Shown here: piece after piece, positions 35,634-43,151 of the stretch
How positions within the stretch are numbered: position 1 is the first letter of the stretch
How the letters are laid out: each line of letters starts with the position of its first letter
NCBI GenBank assembly: GCA_002010665.1
Contig: MTON01000003.1
Coordinates: forward strand, 72,839 to 115,989
Length of the DNA stretch: 43,151 nt
Direction: 5' to 3'
DNA from: Candidatus Aminicenantes bacterium JdFR-78
GTDB lineage: Bacteria; Acidobacteriota; Aminicenantia; JdFR-78
Program-made: the position numbers and the translations under genes
Notes under the pieces: generated by a model
The model's input: only the letters and a program-made list of their open reading frames with translations
Told to the model about the DNA's origin: nothing
The model's database searches: none

Positions 35634-36650
35634 TCAACGTGTGAAATAGAAATAAAAATAGGTTGCTTGCGCAATTTCAGCAATTATATTTTCAATTTTT
35701 TCAATTCCTCCTTGAGTATTTTTAGAAAAAACTGTTATTGCTATATGACCTAAATTGTCGGGAAGGAAGATTATTCCACTATCATTGATTGTTCCTCCAA
35801 TCGTTCCTGTTTTATGTGCAACTTTGATTCCAGCTGGTAACTTTCCTTTTATTCTTCTTTCTCCTGTCTGGCACTTTAACATTGTAGAAATAATAAAATC
35901 ACAACTTTCTTCATCCAGAATCTCGTGACGAAAAATTTTCTCCAGCAAAGTATTCATTGCTCTTGGAGTAGCGACATCTTTCATTTCTAAAGAGAATCTT
36001 TTTCTCGCTTCCTCAAAAGCTTTAGGATTTTTTTCTCTTTCTTTACGATAGAATTTGCTAAATTCCTGGGGACTTAAATTTTTATATTTTTCGTAATCTA
36101 ATCCGAGATAATCAAGTATGAGGTGCTGACACGAACGGCTTATTATAATATTTTTTATTCCGTATTCTCTCAATCTCTTGTTCACATTCTCAATCCCAAC
36201 CTTTGAGAGAAGAATGTCAGTTGCAGAATTATCACTGATCATCATCATTAAATTAATCAAATTCTCGAGAGAAAGCTTTATTCCAGGTGCTTTTAAATCT
36301 GAAAGTATACCACTTCCCAGATGTTGGTCATATGGTGTGATACTATATTCATCTTCGAGTGACATTTTGCCTTCTTTTATTTGTGCCATAACCTCAACCA
36401 AAATGGGAATTTTGAAAACACTCGCCATTGGAAAGAATTCGTCTCCATTGATATAAAGCTCCTCTTTAGTTTCTAAATGCTTTATAGCTATTCCTATTTC
36501 ACCCTTTACAGGCTTTATAATATTTTTAATCACATTTTCTAATCTCGTAATTTTTTCTTGGGAATAAGTTAAACCAGAAGTATGTAATGTGAAAAACAAG
36601 ATTAAGCCAATAAAAAAAAGTATTTTTTTCAATCCCTTAGTATCCATCAT
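35634..36650 (-). CDS. beta-lactamase-fold serine hydrolase (class A-like)
   Basis: 338-residue exported protein with signal segment 7-29. All three penicillin-recognising motifs are present: S77-V-F-K80, S139-D-N141 and K280-T-G282. The region between S-D-N and K-T-G does not show the E-x-x-L-N of class A beta-lactamases that carries the deacylating Glu166; instead there is a charged helical stretch (residues 185-222) before A-T-P-R-A-M. It may therefore be a peptidase, a slow-turnover penicillin-binding protein or an atypical lactamase. An AAGGAGG site precedes the ATG-ATG start. Confidence 0.85.
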   Translation of the reverse strand: MMDTKGLKKILFFIGLILFFTLHTSGLTYSQEKITRLENVIKNIIKPVKGEIGIAIKHLETKEELYINGDEFFPMASVFKIPILVEVMAQIKEGKMSLEDEYSITPYDQHLGSGILSDLKAPGIKLSLENLINLMMMISDNSATDILLSKVGIENVNKRLREYGIKNIIISRSCQHLILDYLGLDYEKYKNLSPQEFSKFYRKEREKNPKAFEEARKRFSLEMKDVATPRAMNTLLEKIFRHEILDEESCDFIISTMLKCQTGERRIKGKLPAGIKVAHKTGTIGGTINDSGIIFLPDNLGHIAITVFSKNTQGGIEKIENIIAEIAQATYFYFYFTR

Positions 36651-36772
36651 TACTACCTCCTTAATTAAATTGATTGTTGTTTTTTAATTTTAAGAATTTG
36701 GATTTTGACATTTAACATTTCAAAATTATCATTTCTTCCAAAAATTAGCAATAATAAATTAATTTATTGCAT

Positions 36773-36801
36773 TTGACAAAAAAATTATCCTATGGTGTAA
36801 T
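36773..36801 (+). promoter_or_regulatory. predicted promoter of the korAB operon
   Basis: TTGACA (36773-36778) and TGTAAT (36796-36801) are exactly 17 bases apart, 56 bases before the korA ATG. Confidence 0.65.
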
Positions 36802-36857
36802 AAAGCACACTAAATTTATTGGAAAAGTGAATCTTAAGTATTTTAGGATAATGTAAA

Positions 36858-38606
36858 ATGATAAAAAGAGATTTATCTATTATGATAAGTGGTTTAGCCG
36901 GAGATGGAATCTTTTTTACAGGAAATGTTCTGGCTAAAGTTTTCAAAAGGAATGGGCTTGAAGTTTTTACCTTTAGAGATTTTCCATCCAATATACGTGG
37001 AGAACCTACAGCATATACTATACGAGCAAGTGGAGAGGAAATTTTTGGCCCATCTCAGGAAGTTGACATTTTAGTAGCTTTTGATTGCGATTCAATTTTT
37101 CGTCACATTGATAAGCTCAATGATGGAGGGTTCGTGATATGTGATAGCACAGAGCTAAAAGAAGTTAATTCAGCTCTTGAAAAAGGAAAAAAGTTTTTTA
37201 ATATTCCAATTAAAAGATTAGCAAAAGAAAATTTTGGAAGCGAAATATATAAAAATGTTATAACAATTGGAATTCTTCTTCATATTTTAAACTTAGAATT
37301 GAATTTAATAGAGGAAATACTAAATGAGACTTTTTTAGCTAAAAAAGGGAAGGAGGTTGTTGAAAAGAATTTTAAAGCTGTGAGTCTTGGAAAAGAAGTG
37401 GCAAAGAATGTAATAGATAGCAAATCTCAGATAATTCTCCCAGGAAAAAAGGATGAGAACCGTCTTTTTATTACAGGTGATGAGGCAATTGCAATTGGAG
37501 CACTTTCTGCAGGGTGCAGATTTTTTGCTGGATATCCAATATGTCCTGCATCTGAAATAATGGAATGGCTTGCAAAGCATCTTCCTGATTATAATGGTGT
37601 AGTTGTTCAAACAGAAGATGAAATTTCTGCTATTCATATGGCTCTTGGAGCATCATATGCAGGAGCACGTGCTATGACAGCTACCTCAGGTCCTGGATTC
37701 TCTTTAATGAGTGAAGGTTTAAGTCTTGCTGGAATGACAGAGATACCAATTGTAATCGTGTATGTTCAGAGAGTCGGGCCCAGCACTGGAATGCCAACAA
37801 AGAGTGAGCAGGCGGATTTACTCCATTCAATTTTTGCAGGACACGGAGATTTTCCAAAAATTGTTATTTCTCCTGCAACAATCGAAGATTGTTTCTACCT
37901 GACCATTAAAGCATTTAATCTTGCGGATAAATTCCAATGTCCTGTAATAATTTTAACCGAAGAATTATATGGGCAGAATTATCAGACTGTTAAAGAATTC
38001 GATTTTTCTAAAATAGAAATAGATAGGGGAAAATTTGTAATTTCTAACGAATCAATCAACAAGATACCCTTTTTAAGATACAAATTCACTAAGGATGGAA
38101 TTTCTCCTCGGGTTATTCCCTCTGTTCCCAGGGGCATCCATATGGTAGAGGGGAATGAACATGGAGAGACAGGATACAGAGATGAAACTCCTTTAATTAG
38201 AGAAAAAATGGTCAAAAAAAGAATGAAAAAATTAGAATCAGTCCTTCCTTATTTGCCTAAACCCATTTTCCATGGCTCAGAAAATGCTGAGATTGGAATC
38301 GTAGGATTTGGATCAACATTTGGAATTATTCAGGAAACAAGAAAAGCTCTTGAGGAGAAAGGAATTCCTATACAGACAATGCATATTATCACTCTGTGGC
38401 CACTTCAATTCCAAATTTTAAAGGACTTTATTAATTCTAAAAAACAGATATTTGTAGTTGAAAATAATGCAAGTGGACAATTGTACTTTTTGCTCAGAAA
38501 ATTTGAAAAGCAAGGAATAAGAATGAAAAGCATCAGAAAATTTAACAGTCAGCCTTTTTTCAAATCAGAACTTTTAAACATTCTTGAAAGGGAAATAGAG
38601 CAATGA
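36858..38606 (+). CDS. korA: 2-oxoacid:ferredoxin oxidoreductase, fused gamma-alpha subunit
   Basis: 582-residue fused subunit of a 2-oxoacid:acceptor oxidoreductase. Residues 1-190 form the gamma domain (G-L-A-G-D-G-I-F-F-T-G, F-P-S-N-I-R-G-E-P). Residues 200-582 are the alpha domain, with G-D-E-A-I-A-I-G-A and the TPP-region T-S-G-P-G-F-S-L-M-S-E-G. This gamma-alpha order is typical of KorA-type 2-oxoglutarate or general 2-oxoacid enzymes; it oxidises a 2-oxoacid to acyl-CoA with ferredoxin as acceptor. It overlaps korB by four bases. No ferredoxin-like delta gene follows. Substrate choice (2-oxoglutarate or branched-chain 2-oxoacid) is not decided. Confidence 0.9.
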   Translation: MIKRDLSIMISGLAGDGIFFTGNVLAKVFKRNGLEVFTFRDFPSNIRGEPTAYTIRASGEEIFGPSQEVDILVAFDCDSIFRHIDKLNDGGFVICDSTELKEVNSALEKGKKFFNIPIKRLAKENFGSEIYKNVITIGILLHILNLELNLIEEILNETFLAKKGKEVVEKNFKAVSLGKEVAKNVIDSKSQIILPGKKDENRLFITGDEAIAIGALSAGCRFFAGYPICPASEIMEWLAKHLPDYNGVVVQTEDEISAIHMALGASYAGARAMTATSGPGFSLMSEGLSLAGMTEIPIVIVYVQRVGPSTGMPTKSEQADLLHSIFAGHGDFPKIVISPATIEDCFYLTIKAFNLADKFQCPVIILTEELYGQNYQTVKEFDFSKIEIDRGKFVISNESINKIPFLRYKFTKDGISPRVIPSVPRGIHMVEGNEHGETGYRDETPLIREKMVKKRMKKLESVLPYLPKPIFHGSENAEIGIVGFGSTFGIIQETRKALEEKGIPIQTMHIITLWPLQFQILKDFINSKKQIFVVENNASGQLYFLLRKFEKQGIRMKSIRKFNSQPFFKSELLNILEREIEQ

Positions 38607-39460
38607 GATCAATTAATGAGTTTAAACTTTTAAAGCCTACTTGGTGTAGAGGATGTGGAAATTATGGGATTCTAAATGCATTGATGAAAGCCTCTGCTGA
38701 GTTGGATCTCGAACCCCATAATATTGTAATAATAAGTGGGATAGGATGTTCAGGGAGAATTAATAATTATTTTAAATGCTATGGAATTCATGGGACACAT
38801 GGTCGCCCACTTCCAATTGCTTCAGGTGTTAAAATTGTAAATCCAAGATTAACAGTAATTGCAGTAAGTGGGGATGGAGATGCCTATTCTATTGGTATTA
38901 GCCATTTCATCCACTCCATTAGAAGAAACACAGATGTACTATATTTAGTGGTAAATAATTATGTTTTTGCATTAACAAGGGGGCAGGCTTCTCCAACAAG
39001 TAAGTTTGGATTCGTATCTGTATCCACCCCTTATGGAACTAAAGAATATCCAATTGATGGCGTAAGACTAGCTCTATCAGTAGGGGGAACATATATAGCA
39101 AGGGGATTTGCTGGAAATATCCCTCAGCTTGTTAATTTGATAAAGGAAGGAATTAAGCATAAGGGATTTTCTTTTATTGATATCCTCAGCCCGTGTGTAG
39201 TCCATAATAAGAGTCAGGATTATGAATGGTATAGAAAGAATATAGTTAATTTGGATGAGGATCCTTCCTATGATTTTAATGACATAAATAGAGCATGGGA
39301 AAGAGTGAATACCAGTGAAAAGATTCCAACTGGATTAATTTACAGAGTGGAAAGGCCATCTTGGGAAGAGTTGATTCTTAATGGTAAGAGGGAAATAGTA
39401 TTTACTGATTTAAAAATAAATAAAAATCAATATAAATCCCTCCTCGAAAATTTTTACTGA
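38603..39460 (+). CDS. korB: 2-oxoacid:ferredoxin oxidoreductase, beta subunit
   Basis: 285-residue TPP-binding beta subunit. Cluster cysteines are C15 and C18 in W-C-R-G-C-G, C49 in G-I-G-C-S-G-R, and a later one in S-P-C-V-V-H-N, the four ligands expected for a proximal 4Fe-4S cluster. The TPP/Mg motif begins G-D-G-D-A and ends with V-V-N-N-Y. Its ATG overlaps the korA stop (ATGA), so the pair is translationally coupled. Confidence 0.92.
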   Translation: MRSINEFKLLKPTWCRGCGNYGILNALMKASAELDLEPHNIVIISGIGCSGRINNYFKCYGIHGTHGRPLPIASGVKIVNPRLTVIAVSGDGDAYSIGISHFIHSIRRNTDVLYLVVNNYVFALTRGQASPTSKFGFVSVSTPYGTKEYPIDGVRLALSVGGTYIARGFAGNIPQLVNLIKEGIKHKGFSFIDILSPCVVHNKSQDYEWYRKNIVNLDEDPSYDFNDINRAWERVNTSEKIPTGLIYRVERPSWEELILNGKREIVFTDLKINKNQYKSLLENFY

Positions 39461-39472
39461 AAATTGATTAAC

Positions 39473-39502
39473 TTGATTTATATTTTGAATTACATGTATA
39501 CT
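39473..39502 (+). promoter_or_regulatory. predicted promoter of the sulfur/Fe-S gene run
   Basis: TTGATT (39473-39478) and TATACT (39497-39502) are 18 bases apart and lie just before the AGGAGG ribosome site of nfu, implying a short leader. Confidence 0.5.
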
Positions 39503-39519
39503 AAAAGGTAGGAGGAAAA

Positions 39520-39738
39520 ATGGAAGAAAAAGTAATCAAGGTTTTAGATAAAATCAGACCGAGACTTCAGGCAGATGGAGGAGACGTAGAACTTATTGAG
39601 GTTAAAGATGGAATAGTTAAATTGAAATTAACAGGAGCATGTGGTGCATGCCCGATGTCTCAGCTCACCTTAAAGATGGGAATAGAAAATATTCTAAAGA
39701 AGGAAATTCCTGAAATTAAAGAAGTAGTTGCAATTTAA
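39520..39738 (+). CDS. nfu: NifU C-terminal-domain protein (Nfu-type Fe-S carrier)
   Basis: 72-residue protein consisting only of the NifU C-terminal domain, which carries a 4Fe-4S cluster between dimer halves and hands it to apoproteins. The motif G-A-C-G-A-C-P-M-S (residues 43-51) provides the CxxC. The opening P-R-L-Q-A-D-G-G-D-V-E-L is typical. An AGGAGG site precedes the ATG. It begins the run of sulfur-related genes that includes an IscS-like protein and IscU. Confidence 0.93.
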   Translation: MEEKVIKVLDKIRPRLQADGGDVELIEVKDGIVKLKLTGACGACPMSQLTLKMGIENILKKEIPEIKEVVAI

Positions 39739-39759
39739 AAGCATAAAGTAAATAAGTAC

Positions 39760-40152
39760 ATGTCGCTCGATAAAGAGAAAATATATGTAATTCAAAAGCA
39801 TTATGCTTCCCATGTTCATTATGATTTAAGATTAGAGGAGAATGGAGTTTTAAAAAGCTGGGCAATTCCAAAGGAACCACCATTAAAAACCGGAGTGAAG
39901 AGATTAGCTGTTCAAACAGAGGATCATCCCGTTGGATATGAGAATTTTGAAGGAATAATACCAGAGGGATTGTATGGCGCAGGTAGAGTTGAGATATGGG
40001 ATAAGGGCTATTATAGGGAAATAGAGTCTGATAGGCAGAAAAAAGTAATAGAGATATTTGGGGAAAAATTAAAGGGAAAATATGTTCTCGTAAAACTAAA
40101 GCAAAAAGGTGATAAAAATTGGTTATTTTTTAAAAAGAAGGATGAAAAATGA
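39760..40152 (+). CDS. stand-alone LigD-type 3'-phosphoesterase domain
   Basis: 130-residue protein equal to the phosphoesterase domain of bacterial DNA ligase D, which trims 3'-phosphates and ribonucleotides at DNA ends. The signature H-Y-D-L-R-L-E (near residue 24), W-A-I-P-K-E-P-P, E-D-H-P-V-G-Y-E-N-F-E-G and I-P-E-G-L-Y-G-A-G are all present. No ligase, polymerase or Ku gene is in the window; stand-alone forms exist in archaea and some bacteria. It overlaps the IscS-like gene by four bases, so it is co-translated with Fe-S genes, an unusual partnership. Confidence 0.9.
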   Translation: MSLDKEKIYVIQKHYASHVHYDLRLEENGVLKSWAIPKEPPLKTGVKRLAVQTEDHPVGYENFEGIIPEGLYGAGRVEIWDKGYYREIESDRQKKVIEIFGEKLKGKYVLVKLKQKGDKNWLFFKKKDEK

Positions 40153-41330
40153 AACAAATATATTTTGACGCAATTGCAGGAACCCCCATTTATCCTGAAG
40201 TATGGAGGGAAATGGAGCCATTTATAAAAAATGAATTTGGCAATCCTCAGAGTCTTCATTCTTTTGGAGAAGGACCGAGAGCTGCAATAGAAAAAGCAAG
40301 GGAAAGGATTGCTAAGTTAATAGGTGCTAACAAGGAAGAAATTTATTTCACTTCAAGTGGGTCTGAAGCAAATAATTTTGCGATCAAAGGTTTAGCTTTT
40401 GCCTACCAGAATAAAGGTAAGCACATTATATTATCTTCAATTGAACATCAGTCCATTCTAAATTCTGCAAAATTTCTTGAAAAATTAGGGTTCAAATTTT
40501 CCTATGTACCTGTGGATAAATATGGCATAGTAGACCCAGACGATGTAAGAAAATTTATCAATAAGGAAACTATATTGGTTTCTGTAATGTTAGCTAATAG
40601 TGAGATTGGAACAATCCAGCCAATAGAGGAAATTGCAAGAATCTGTCATGAAAGGGATGTTTTATTTCACACAGATGCAGTAGGAGGAATTGGTTATTTG
40701 CCAATAGATGTTTCAAAGCTTGGAGTGGATTCTATGAGTTTATCAGCTACACAAATGTATGGCCCAAAAGGAGTTGGCGCCCTTTACTTAAGAAAGGGGA
40801 CAAGAATTATTCCCTTAATTCACGGTGGAATACAGGAAGAGGGTAAACGAGCAGGAACTGAGAATGTTGCAGGGATAGTTGGTTTTGGAAAGGCGGCTGA
40901 ATTAGCCCTTGAGAAAATGGAGGATAGAAATAAAAAATTGATAAGACTGAGAGACAAAATTATTGCAGAATTCCCTCAGAAGGTTGAGAATGTCTATTTG
41001 ACCGGCCATCCTAAGAAACGTCTGCCTTATCATTCCAGTTTCTGTGTTGAATACATCGAAGGTGAGGCTATGCTATTAAGTTTAAATATGAAAGGTATAG
41101 CTGCATCCAGTGGTTCTGCCTGTACTTCCCGTACATTAAAAGCATCACATGTTTTACTGGCTATGGGTTATTCCCATGCATTAGCCCAGGGCTCAATAGT
41201 TTTTAGTTTTATAGAGGATAATAAAGAGGAGGAGATAGATTATTTGCTTGAGGTTTTTCCCCCTATTATAAAAAGACTTAGAGAGATGTCTCCATTATAC
41301 AATAAACAAATTACTAAGGAGGATAGATAA
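40149..41330 (+). CDS. IscS/NifS-like cysteine desulfurase homologue lacking the PLP lysine
   Basis: 393-residue fold-type I aminotransferase-like protein of the IscS/NifS family, which normally pulls sulfur from cysteine for IscU. Retained: H100 in S-I-E-H-Q-S, D176 in H-T-D-A, the G-T-E-N block and the sulfur-accepting C325 in S-S-G-S-A-C-T-S-R. Lost: the PLP-binding Lys, since the usual S-x-H-K-x-Y-G-P-K-G reads S-A-T-Q-M-Y-G-P-K-G (Q202); the PLP-contacting Gln after H-T-D-A-V (G179); and the substrate Arg in G-S-I-R-F-S (V351). Archaeoglobus fulgidus IscS also lacks the Lys. It lies directly before iscU, so it may act as a scaffold partner that receives sulfide or persulfide from elsewhere. 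Confidence 0.85.
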   Translation: MKQIYFDAIAGTPIYPEVWREMEPFIKNEFGNPQSLHSFGEGPRAAIEKARERIAKLIGANKEEIYFTSSGSEANNFAIKGLAFAYQNKGKHIILSSIEHQSILNSAKFLEKLGFKFSYVPVDKYGIVDPDDVRKFINKETILVSVMLANSEIGTIQPIEEIARICHERDVLFHTDAVGGIGYLPIDVSKLGVDSMSLSATQMYGPKGVGALYLRKGTRIIPLIHGGIQEEGKRAGTENVAGIVGFGKAAELALEKMEDRNKKLIRLRDKIIAEFPQKVENVYLTGHPKKRLPYHSSFCVEYIEGEAMLLSLNMKGIAASSGSACTSRTLKASHVLLAMGYSHALAQGSIVFSFIEDNKEEEIDYLLEVFPPIIKRLREMSPLYNKQITKEDR

Positions 41331-41331
41331 A

Positions 41332-41742
41332 ATGCAGTACAGTGAAAAAGTAATGGAACATTTTCTTAATCCGAGAAATGTTGGGAAAATAGAAGATGCG
41401 GATGGAATTGGTGAAGTGGGAAATCCTGTATGCGGGGATATGATGACATTTTACATAAAAGTAAAAGATAACAGAATAATTGATGTTAAATTCCAGACTT
41501 TTGGATGTGGAGCTGCAATTGCAGTATCGAGTATTGTAAGTGAAATGGCAAAAGGGAAAACAATCGAGGAAGCTTTAAAAATTACAAATAAAAAGGTAGC
41601 AGAGGAACTGGGTGGACTTCCTAAAAATAAGCTTCATTGTTCCAATCTTGGGGCAGATGCTCTTCACAAGGCAATTGAAGATTATTTAAAGAAAAAGGGT
41701 AAGAAATTACCAAAGGAGGAAAAAAATAATGCAAGAAAATAA
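41332..41742 (+). CDS. iscU: Fe-S scaffold protein IscU/NifU-like
   Basis: 136-residue scaffold on which 2Fe-2S clusters are built. The three ligand cysteines and the Asp are intact: G-N-P-V-C-G-D (about residue 35), F-G-C-G-A-A-I-A (about 62) and L-H-C-S-N-L-G (about 103). The C-terminus is Lys-rich and a little longer than usual. It starts one base after the IscS-like stop codon. In a normal operon it would take sulfur from that protein, whose active site appears degraded here. Confidence 0.94.
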   Translation: MQYSEKVMEHFLNPRNVGKIEDADGIGEVGNPVCGDMMTFYIKVKDNRIIDVKFQTFGCGAAIAVSSIVSEMAKGKTIEEALKITNKKVAEELGGLPKNKLHCSNLGADALHKAIEDYLKKKGKKLPKEEKNNARK

Positions 41743-41908
41743 AAGTAAATGTTTATGCCCCTATTGTAACTATACTATTTCCTATGATATGCCTTTCTGC
41801 AAAAGATGTGAGGTTGAGTTTATAATTTGTGAAAAGTGTGAAGAACTGGTAAGAAAAGAGGAAGAAATTTGTCCATATTGTGGCTCAGAATTAAAAAAAC
41901 AAAAATGA
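41729..41908 (+). CDS. small zinc-ribbon protein, 59 aa
   Basis: A short gene overlapping the end of iscU by 14 bases, with AGGAGG upstream. It encodes four Cys pairs: C8/C10 with C13, C24-x2-C27, C34-x2-C37 and C48-x2-C51, arranged as a double zinc ribbon (C-P-Y-C-N near the start, I-C-P-Y-C-G-S near the end). The stop codon overlaps the next ATG (ATGA), so it is translationally linked on both sides. It could bind zinc or be a sulfur or metal chaperone; function unknown. Confidence 0.75.
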   Translation: MQENKSKCLCPYCNYTISYDMPFCKRCEVEFIICEKCEELVRKEEEICPYCGSELKKQK

Positions 41909-42381
41909 AGGATAAGTTAACCTTAATAATTTTTAGCGATAACCTTGATAGAGCGCTGGCTGCTTTTAATCTTGCAACTGGTGCAGCTTCAATGGGTATT
42001 GATGTATCAATGTTTTTCACATTCTGGGGCCTCAATATATTAAGAAAGAAAAAAGAAATTTCTAAATCAAAAAATTTTATTAAAAGAATTTTTAAGAAAA
42101 TAAACAGAGGCGGGGCAGACAGACTTAAATTATCAAAATTTCACATGTTTGGAATAGGCACATTTTTAATGAAAAATTTTATGAAGGAATTGAATATACC
42201 ATCAATAAAAGAAATGATTTCTTTGGCTAAGAATCTTGGGATTAATATAATAGCCTGCAATACTACAATGGAAATAATGGGTTTAAAAAAGGAGGATTTA
42301 ATATCAGAGGTTGATGAGATAGCTGGGGTTGCCACATATCTTTCAAAGGCAAAAGATAGCAGAATAAATCTGTTTATTTAA
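41905..42381 (+). CDS. DsrE-like sulfur-relay family protein
   Basis: 158-residue protein of the DsrE/DsrF-like (peroxiredoxin-like DrsE) superfamily. It begins K-L-T-L-I-I-F-S-D-N-L-D-R-A-L-A-A-F, has G-I-D-V-S-M-F-F-T-F-W-G-L-N-I-L and a conserved Cys in I-I-A-C-N-T-T-M-E-I-M-G near residue 114, the position that carries persulfide in relatives. The ATG at 41905 overlaps the previous stop and fits the family start better than the upstream in-frame codon. It is followed after one base by a TusA-like gene, its usual partner. Confidence 0.88.
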   Translation: MKDKLTLIIFSDNLDRALAAFNLATGAASMGIDVSMFFTFWGLNILRKKKEISKSKNFIKRIFKKINRGGADRLKLSKFHMFGIGTFLMKNFMKELNIPSIKEMISLAKNLGINIIACNTTMEIMGLKKEDLISEVDEIAGVATYLSKAKDSRINLFI

Positions 42382-42382
42382 A

Positions 42383-42610
42383 ATGAAAACTGATAAAAGT
42401 TTAGATTGTTATGGTTTATTTTGTCCTATGCCCATTATTAAAGCAGCTGAGAAATTGAAAGAAATGGCAAGTGGAGAAATTCTTGAGATAATTTCAACTG
42501 ATGAGGGTATAGAAAGGGATATGCTTGCATGGTGTGAGATGACAGGAAATGAGTTTATTAATATAGAAAGGGAGAATGACATTATCAAAGTTTATGTTAG
42601 GAAAAAATAA
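42383..42610 (+). CDS. TusA/SirA-like sulfur carrier protein
   Basis: 75-residue TusA-family protein that carries sulfur as persulfide on a conserved Cys. The signature D-C-Y-G-L-F-C-P-M-P-I (residues 8-18) contains the C-P-x-P motif, and the fold pattern D-E-G-I-E-R-D-M, W-C-E-M-T-G-N-E matches. Adjacent to the DsrE-like gene, it probably forms a sulfur relay with it. The last codons overlap the start of the next gene by 17 bases. Confidence 0.92.
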   Translation: MKTDKSLDCYGLFCPMPIIKAAEKLKEMASGEILEIISTDEGIERDMLAWCEMTGNEFINIERENDIIKVYVRKK

Positions 42611-43151
42611 TTTTGTAGCCCTTCAAACAGACCTTTATCAATTAACAATGGCTGCCGGGTATTTTAATTTTAATAGGGATCTGATAGCAACCTTTGAAAT
42701 GTTTATAAAAAGAATGCCTCCTAATAGAGGGTATTTCATAGCTTGTGGACTTGAACAGGTAGTTGAATATTTATTAAATTTAAAATTTAAAGAAGAAGAA
42801 ATCGAATTTTTAAGGAAACATCCATCTTTTAAGAATGTTGATCAGGATTTTTTTAAATATTTAAGGGATTTTAAATTTAATGGAGAAGTATGGGCGGTTC
42901 CTGAGGGTACAATAATATTTCCAGATGAGCCAATAATTCAAATTACTGCTCCAATTATAGAAGCTCAAATTATTGAGACATATCTTCTTTCTGTTGTTCA
43001 TATTCAAACATTAGTTGCTACTAAAGCAAGCAGAGTGGTGCATGCTGCAACAAAAGATGGAAAAAAGAGAGTAGTTGTCGATTTTGGTTCAAGAAGAGCT
43101 CATGGTCCTCAGGCAGGTATTTTAGCAGCAAGAGCCTCTTTTATTGGAGGA
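42594..43151 (+). CDS. pncB: nicotinate phosphoribosyltransferase (3' partial)
   Basis: The first 186 residues of NAPRTase, which makes nicotinate mononucleotide for NAD salvage. It opens with L-Q-T-D-L-Y-Q-L-T-M-A-A-G-Y, the family start. F-E-M-F-I-K-R-M-P and R-G-Y-F-I-A-C-G-L-E follow, and near the cut end D-F-G-S-R-R-A-H-G-P-Q-A-G is present, which holds the catalytic His region of the bacterial and archaeal type. The frame stays open to the last base, so the C-terminal half is outside the window. The start ATG lies inside the TusA-like gene. Confidence 0.93.
   Translation, partial: MLGKNNFVALQTDLYQLTMAAGYFNFNRDLIATFEMFIKRMPPNRGYFIACGLEQVVEYLLNLKFKEEEIEFLRKHPSFKNVDQDFFKYLRDFKFNGEVWAVPEGTIIFPDEPIIQITAPIIEAQIIETYLLSVVHIQTLVATKASRVVHAATKDGKKRVVVDFGSRRAHGPQAGILAARASFIGG

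Noticed and set aside
39760-40152. LigD fragment as a truncated ligase pseudogene
   Set aside because: All phosphoesterase motifs are intact, the start is clean and both ends fit an operon, so a stand-alone domain is the better reading.

Overview
This AT-rich window (about one third G+C by eye) comes from an anaerobic bacterium living on peptides and organic acids. It has an oligopeptide transporter, CstA, isoaspartyl dipeptidase, a ferredoxin-dependent 2-oxoacid oxidoreductase and a glycyl radical enzyme. Many six-bladed beta-propeller (NHL-like) proteins carrying the G-K-G-P-G-E-F signature, fused PlsY proteins and AT-rich coding suggest Candidatus Aminicenantes or a relative. That is inference; no rRNA or marker gene is present.

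Layout. 1-3522 (+): OPT transporter (5' end cut off) and cstA. 3549-8203 (-): a regulator-led run of ECF sigma factor, TlpA-like thiol oxidoreductase, methyltransferase, DASS carboxylate transporter, an unknown protein and AMMECR1. 8577-12383 (+): an unknown small protein behind a composite palindromic element, then a glycyl radical activase and enzyme. 12441-15883 (-): tRNA-Leu(GAG), secG, tpiA, pgk, gap. 15953-20232 (-): a lipid operon with FakB-like and FakA-like proteins and two PlsY proteins, one fused to a dolichol-kinase-like domain. Together these could turn free fatty acids into acyl-phosphate and phosphatidic-acid precursors.

20595-33000 is accessory and decaying. It starts with an apparent RiPP locus: a 49-residue Cys-containing precursor, an attenuator-like hairpin and a broken radical SAM/SPASM maturase. 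A frameshifted REP-associated transposase and a TrkA-C remnant follow. From 31389 down to 23032 (-) lies a repeating module: short secreted Cys-rich peptide, secreted six-bladed beta-propeller, and thioredoxin-like protein, with a small AraC-type regulator in the middle. It holds four propellers, four intact peptides, one leaderless peptide and three redoxins, one of them cut by a decayed IS. The regulator lies behind a second copy of the composite palindromic element seen at 8365-8558. I consider this peptide/propeller/redoxin system with its duplicated control element the best candidate for an undescribed system.

33028-43151 returns to metabolism. It contains isoaspartyl dipeptidase and an NhaC-type antiporter (+), a beta-lactamase-fold protein (-), korAB (+), and a sulfur/Fe-S run: nfu, a stand-alone LigD phosphoesterase domain, an IscS-like protein that has lost its PLP lysine, iscU, a zinc-ribbon protein, DsrE-like, TusA-like and the start of nicotinate phosphoribosyltransferase, which runs off the window.
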